Assembly: GCF_901000735.1 (NCBI RefSeq)
Contig: NC_081543.1
Location: 9,717,921 to 9,781,920, forward strand
Source of the DNA: Corylus avellana
Taxonomy: Eukaryota > Streptophyta > Magnoliopsida > Fagales > Betulaceae
Direction of reading: 5' to 3'
DNA: 64,000 bases
Positions 59,081 to 64,000 of this stretch are shown one piece after another. Each line of letters begins with the position of its first letter. Within the stretch, counting starts at the first letter, position 1. The notes beneath the pieces are model-generated. The model saw only the letters and a list, made by a program, of their open reading frames with translations, was not told the DNA's origin and searched no databases. The translations under genes were made by a program, and so were the position numbers.

Positions 59081-59413
59081 CTCGTGGCTACCATTCGTGA
59101 CTTTTTATTATTTGAACTTTAAATCGATGGTAGCGAGGAGGGGTTAGTGGAAGGCTGCAAAGTGGGGAGTGTGGCAATTGTTCTTCCTCCAATGCCTAAG
59201 TTAGAATTTATAGAGAGATGAGAGTAAATAATCGAATAGAGATAATTCCCTAAAATATGGAGTTTGTTGACTAGGCAGATTTTTTTTGCAACCACCTCTA
59301 GAAAGGCTATCAGGTAGTTTTGACCATATTTGAATTTATTTGACAAAATCGAGGTTGATTGATAGAATTTGAGTTTGAACTTCCTTATTTGTTGGACACG
59401 TGCAGTTAATTTT

Positions 59414-59723
59414 AGGAGAAACTACCTTTTGCCCCCATGAACTATAATGTCTTGGCACTTTCCCCATGAACTGTCAATTGTACTACTTTACCCCCATGAA
59501 CTACCATTTTGTGCCCAAAACTCATTTTCGTCAGTTAAAGCCGTTAACTGGTCAACCCGTCACTTCGCATCACTTTGCCCTCATGAACTACAACGCATTG
59601 TCACTTTGACCGTCTGTGTTAACAGCTTTGACTAACGGAAGGAGATTTTGGGCACAAAATGGTAGTTCATGGGGGAAAGTGTTAAGGCGTTGTTGTTCAT
59701 GGGGGCAAAATGTAGTTTATCCT
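59414..59723. mobile_element. Foldback MITE (block R)
   Basis: Counterpart of 11,175-11,491: inverted arms with CCCCCATGAACTA and TTTTGTGCCCAAAA. Confidence 0.7.
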
Positions 59724-59984
59724 TGATTTTACTACGTGATCTTTGTAGATTTGCTAAACTGAAGCCGTGGTGTATTGGTGGCCCCTTTCTTTCGTGGGGT
59801 TTTGGTCTTAACGAGGGGAATTGGGCCTTTTGCCGCCTATATAGGCGTTGGGCTTTCTTCGGCCTATAAAGCGAAGCCCACTTCCATTCCACTAGTCCGC
59901 TATTCCCTTGGGTCACGATAATGGCCCAATGGGAATTGATTTCTGAAGCCAACTCCACCCGATATTATGAAGAAAAAAAATGAT

Positions 59985-60460
59985 TATACTAAGCTCCAAT
60001 TAAATTCTAAATGAACTCATATCAAGTAGATAAATCCTTAATTTAAGAAGAACAAAGTTTTATTACCAAATTCGAAGAACATATTTTACCCCATCTAAAC
60101 ATCAATCTAACTCCGCCACTGCTTACTGCGAAGTTAAAGCAATTGAAACCTCTTCTAACTTAGAGGAAACCGATTCCGCAGAATTGGAATGAGGCTAATG
60201 GGAGTAGTACATAAACAACAAGAAATAAAACAAAAACTAAGAGACCAAACCAATGTGGAATAATTGTTGATGAGGATAAGTTTGAACTTGCTGTGTTACT
60301 TCCTTAATATGTCTTTGAAATTACATAATATTTATTTTTGTAACTTTCCATAAATCATAGCGATAATGTCACTGCTGATGATCATAACATCAGTAATTAA
60401 TTTAATTTAATCACCTTGAATCAATCGTTGATTTGCTTGCACGGAAATGGCAATACCTCT
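59985..60460 (+). repeat. Direct repeat partner of 56,330-56,810
   Basis: Counterpart of 11,735-12,230; its right end runs into the upstream region of ERF copy 5. Confidence 0.65.
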
Positions 60461-61016
60461 AGAATGTTTCTTAGAAAAAATATAAAATAAAACTCTTTTA
60501 ATTAAATTAAATTAAATTAGTCATGACCAAATCCGACGCCCTTCTTTGGCTCTTTCTCATGCTCTTTTTCTCAACCACAAGTTACTATTTTATTATTAAT
60601 CATTTATGAGAAATGTTATTCGGTGTATATCCATTTGATTTGAATCTATCTCACTCTACTTTTCTCATTATTTAATTATTATTTTTTATTATTTTATTTC
60701 GTTCCCCACATGCAGTTTTCAGAACCATCCCCCAAAGCAAATGAACAAGCAAGCTTCAAATAGAAACAAGAAGAAAGAACAGATGCTCCAATATCAGCCG
60801 TCGATGATGCTAAAATTTGACTTCAAAGTTCCAACAAAGACAATCGGAGGGTGATAATAATCATAAAACATTTGTACACGTACGCATTAGATCCACGAAA
60901 GAAAAGTTTCCTTATAGACGATGTTTCCTGCTTGCAACGTCGAAGGTGGTGTGAAACCAAGTCTTTTCTTCTTTTTGACATTCTGAAATGAAATTCAAAT
61001 TCCTCATCTCTCTCTC

Positions 61017-61027
61017 TATATATATAT
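61017..61027 (+). promoter_or_regulatory. TATA box of ERF copy 5
   Basis: TATATATATAT after a CTCTCTCT tract, about 125 bp upstream of the start codon. The upstream ~550 bp is shared with copies 2 and 3. Confidence 0.6.
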
Positions 61028-61147
61028 GTTTCCACTGCCTCTTCCACTCTCATCCTTTCACAAATTCAAAACCTTCTTCCTTCTCTTCTCTTGTGCTTCC
61101 GCAACATTTTCATAGCTATTCTGATTTTTGACGCTCTGTTGTTATCC

Positions 61148-62134
61148 ATGGCGACCCCATTCGAAGGAGTTTCCTCCGCATTGGAGCTTATTAAGCTTCA
61201 CTTGCTCGGTGAGGCCTCTCCAGTGGGTAGTTTTGTGTCTCAATCCCTGTCCGACTCTGTCGGTTCCCAAGCTTCGAGCTCCGGCTCTTCCATGGCAATC
61301 CCAGACCCATTCAGCTCCGACGACTTCTTCGACTTCACCTTCGACGCTGATTTCTTCCAATTCCAAGCAAACCCAGAAATAATCGACCTCACTACGCCCA
61401 AATCCCTCACCTCAACCTCGCAATCGACCGACGGGTGCTTCGAATCTGAAGCGAAATCTTCGTTGGTGGATCTCAGAGCTTCCCAAACCCAACCCAACAG
61501 CAGTTGTTCCTTTGAATTCGAGTCGGGGTCTCCAACGAATCGGAAACCGGCGCTGAAGATCTCGCTCCCGGCCAAAAGCAAAACAGAGTGGATCCAATTT
61601 GGGAACCCGAATGCCCAATCCGAACCGTCGCTGCCCGTACAGGAAAACCCAAGTGTTGAAGTGAAAAAGCACTACAGAGGGGTCCGACAAAGGCCGTGGG
61701 GCAAGTACGCGGCGGAGATCCGAGACCCCAACCGTCGCGGCTCGCGCGTGTGGCTGGGGACCTTCGACACGGCTATCGATGCCGCCAAGGCCTACGACAG
61801 AGCCGCGTTCAAGCTCCGCGGCTCAAAAGCCATCCTCAACTTCCCACTCGAAGCCGGGAAGTTAGAAACGAAGGCCACATCTGGCGAGAGAAAACGGCGT
61901 CGTGAGGAGGAGGAAGCAGCGAAGGAGACGGTGGTGGTGAAGAAGGAGAGGTCGATAGAGTCCCACCAAAACACCGCTAGTTCTAGTTCTAGTTGTGCGG
62001 GGGATATACCTTTGACGCCGTCGAGTTGGACGTGGGTGTGGGAGTGTGATGTTAAAGGCGTTTTCAGCGTTCCTCCGTTGTCTCCGTTGTCCCCTCACTT
62101 GCCGTTTGGATTTACACAGCTTATGGTTGTATGA
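61148..62134 (+). CDS. ERF5: Ethylene-responsive transcription factor, ERF5/ERF6-like (copy 5)
   Basis: 328 residues, intact and intronless. N-terminal MATPFEG and LELIKLHLL motif, acidic DADFF-type segment, AP2 domain at about 175-233 (TAIDAAK variant), basic RKRRR, and Ser-Pro sites S312 and S315 in PPLSPLSPH. It has the same SSSSSCAGD two-residue insertion and WTWVW and HLPFGF variants as copy 3, differing from it only at residue 5 (Phe here). The upstream region instead matches copy 2's longer context, so coding and upstream histories may differ (gene conversion is possible). Divergent partner of copy 4. Confidence 0.95.
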   Translation: MATPFEGVSSALELIKLHLLGEASPVGSFVSQSLSDSVGSQASSSGSSMAIPDPFSSDDFFDFTFDADFFQFQANPEIIDLTTPKSLTSTSQSTDGCFESEAKSSLVDLRASQTQPNSSCSFEFESGSPTNRKPALKISLPAKSKTEWIQFGNPNAQSEPSLPVQENPSVEVKKHYRGVRQRPWGKYAAEIRDPNRRGSRVWLGTFDTAIDAAKAYDRAAFKLRGSKAILNFPLEAGKLETKATSGERKRRREEEEAAKETVVVKKERSIESHQNTASSSSSCAGDIPLTPSSWTWVWECDVKGVFSVPPLSPLSPHLPFGFTQLMVV

Positions 62135-62568
62135 TTGTTTTGATTTCTGGTGGATATGTTATCAAATTCCTTTATTTTTTATTTTTCACATATAATCGAT
62201 TCTCTTTGTGCATTATTACATCAGAAAAGTTTCGAATTAAAAAAGAAAAAGAAAAAAAAGAAGGTATTACAAGCATTGAGATGTCGAAGGTGGTAACTTC
62301 GTTTGCATGGTACGTAAAGTTTCGACAATCCATTGAACAAAGCTTATAAGTTACAAAGGTTATGGGGATTGAACTTGAAGTTGTATCAGACTTCAGACAC
62401 AACCGAGGATTAAGATTCTAAATAAAGAAAAAAACAACTTAAAGACTATTATTCTAGATGAGTCGTACGACATCTACGTTTTCACATATAGGAAAAATTA
62501 AAATAAAAACAGTGAATTTTTTTGCATATTAAAAGAAAGCTATATAGAAGAAGATCGTATATTTAATG

Positions 62569-62985
62569 GGAAATTTCACTTAATATTCTTGAATTATTAT
62601 GCATTTTGAAAAGACTTTTTAAATTAAAAAAATTTTCAATTTTTTTCCCTAAACTTTCAATTTGGTGCATTGTGCCCATTCCGTCAGATTTTAAACGTTA
62701 AAAGTGATAAAAATGACTTTTATACTCTTAACTTTTTTTTTATAAAATTTCAAATTTACACTTAATTTCAAATTAATTTTTTTTTTTTTTAAAAAAAAGA
62801 AAATCAAATGGTAATTTGGTCTTTTTAATCATTTTCGTTAGGAATTAACGATTGAATTTGACGGAGGGGGTCAATTGAATCAACTTGAAAGTTCAGGGGG
62901 TTGAATTGAGAGTTTTTAAAATTTGTGGAGCCTTCTCAAAATGTATGGTAATTCAGGAGTCTAAAATAAAGTTTTCTCATATTTA
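62569..62985. mobile_element. Foldback MITE downstream of ERF copy 5
   Basis: Same element and place as 14,324-14,741 and 37,024-37,430. Confidence 0.6.
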
Positions 62986-63106
62986 TTTGAGAATCAACTA
63001 TACACAAACCAACTTTTTATTATTATTATTTAGTGGGGTTGGGTCACATGTGGTTTCTTACTGGCTGTGTCCCTTGTCATTGGTTTCGAGCGACTATGTG
63101 CTATTA

Positions 63107-64000
63107 TGATCAAGTTCAAATAAGGTAGTCATAGTTGGTTGGCTCTCCTACCTTTTTTTTAATTAGTAAAATGGGTCCAATCAGAATAAGAAATACAATT
63201 AGAATGAATGTTATTACCGTGCACAATAATTGATGAATAATATAGAATTAAAAAGAGAGAGATTAAGAAAGAGAGTCGAAACACAGATTTAACATGGTTC
63301 GACAATTTGCCTACATTAAAATCGCTACATTCACTTTACTCCTGTCTACTTGGCCTTCCACTGGTATCAATATGAGCCACCAGTTCCAACAATGAGATCA
63401 AACAATTGATACTAGATATTACAAAAAAAAAAGAAATCAGCAAGGTATGAATGGCAAGAGATTCTAGCCCTTGATAAATACTGTACTTCAGTGAGGTTAA
63501 TTAAGGTGATGTGATTTATTGAGGAAATTATATTTATCACTCAATTTATAATGTTTCTTTTCAAACTTTAAAATATTGTAATGTATCTCCAAAAACTATA
63601 AGGGCCTTTCACTTCACCCTTACCCTTTGTTGCAGATAAGATTAATTTGGACCACGAATGCATAAAATGTCCATTATGCCCTCCATGATATGTGTAAAAA
63701 CACAATTTTGCCCTTGGGCCTTTCACAACTATTTTTCATACCCACCCGCCCCATTTGACCAGCCTTATAAATTGGGTGGAGAAACGTCATTTTTACTAAG
63801 AAAAATGTTACATGCAACGTCATTCTCACATTCTATATGACATGACAGTAAACTTTACTTTTGGATCCAAAATTCAATAATAATTCATTCAAAACGTAAA
63901 ATTATATTTCACCACCTCGTAGTAGCGGGAGTGAAAGTGAGACTGTGAGTGTGTTTAACATTTATCTTTTGCCATAATTTATGACTCTTGTTTTGTAGAG
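63107..64000. repeat. Segment D, copy 4 (cut by window end)
   Basis: Nearly identical to 37,558-38,450 in D3, with a few substitutions. It has the empty target of the hAT-type insertion of 14,878 and of the CACTA element. No gene seen. Confidence 0.85.

Larger units (their letters stand above)
48298..63106. repeat. Block R: second copy of the divergent ERF-pair module
   Basis: Colinear with block L (about 856-14,877): single 0.9 kb unit, TRIM array, hAT-like element, small TRIM, minus-strand ERF, spacer with TA tract, gag remnant, hAT element with the same target duplication, MITE, direct repeat and plus-strand ERF. Differences are a 53 bp local duplication at about 48,456-48,556, absence of the SINE, presence of a private hAT-type insertion (54,452), a 41 bp leader deletion, and absence of the hAT-type insertion of 14,878. 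Confidence 0.9.

Overview
The window is nuclear DNA of a flowering plant, most likely a eudicot (my inference; I cannot name the genus). The evidence is intronless AP2/ERF transcription-factor genes, plant-type Ty3/gypsy, hAT, CACTA, TRIM and SINE-like elements, and AT-rich spacers. Five N-runs mark assembly gaps.

The only intact host genes are five near-identical copies of one ethylene-response factor of the ERF5/ERF6 type (ERF group IX). They lie at 5335-6315 (-), 12910-13890 (+), 35604-36590 (+), 52814-53794 (-) and 61148-62134 (+). All have an open frame of 326 or 328 codons, an identical or nearly identical AP2 domain, and a C-terminal pair of Ser-Pro sites of the kind phosphorylated by MAP kinases in Arabidopsis ERF6. 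They are one recently amplified gene and probably act on GCC-box promoters in ethylene, jasmonate and defence responses.

Layout. Block L (about 856-14,877) holds a divergent, head-to-head pair of ERFs separated by about 6.6 kb of transposon debris: a gag remnant, hAT-type elements and a foldback MITE. Block R (about 48,298-63,106) is a second copy of the same module. A third plus-strand ERF stands alone at 35.6 kb, starting abruptly at about 34,903 beside a TRIM/5S-like fragment. Each plus-strand ERF is followed by the same downstream segment, called D here: D1 15,751-21,998, D2 22,099-29,652, D3 37,558-42,775, and D4 63,107 to the window end. D2 has no ERF in front of it, only a 100-N gap, so another copy may be hidden there. 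D1, D2 and D3 run into the 5' LTR of a Tat-like Ty3/gypsy element. Its longest remnant (29,653-34,199) keeps gag, protease and reverse transcriptase but has lost key catalytic residues and everything after the first RNase H region.

The repeated blocks act as natural empty-site controls, so many insertions can be bounded to the base. These include a SINE (6986-7102), a 3.36 kb hAT element with a decayed transposase (25,541-28,903), hAT-type miniature elements (14,878-15,750; 54,452-55,182), and a CACTA-type element (15,947-17,525). The CACTA-type element carries a captured 3' exon of an EF-hand protein ending in the ER-retention tetrapeptide HDEL, and is the most unusual single object here. 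The segment 43,604-48,297 is present once in the window and holds only small MITEs and repeats, with no gene I can support.
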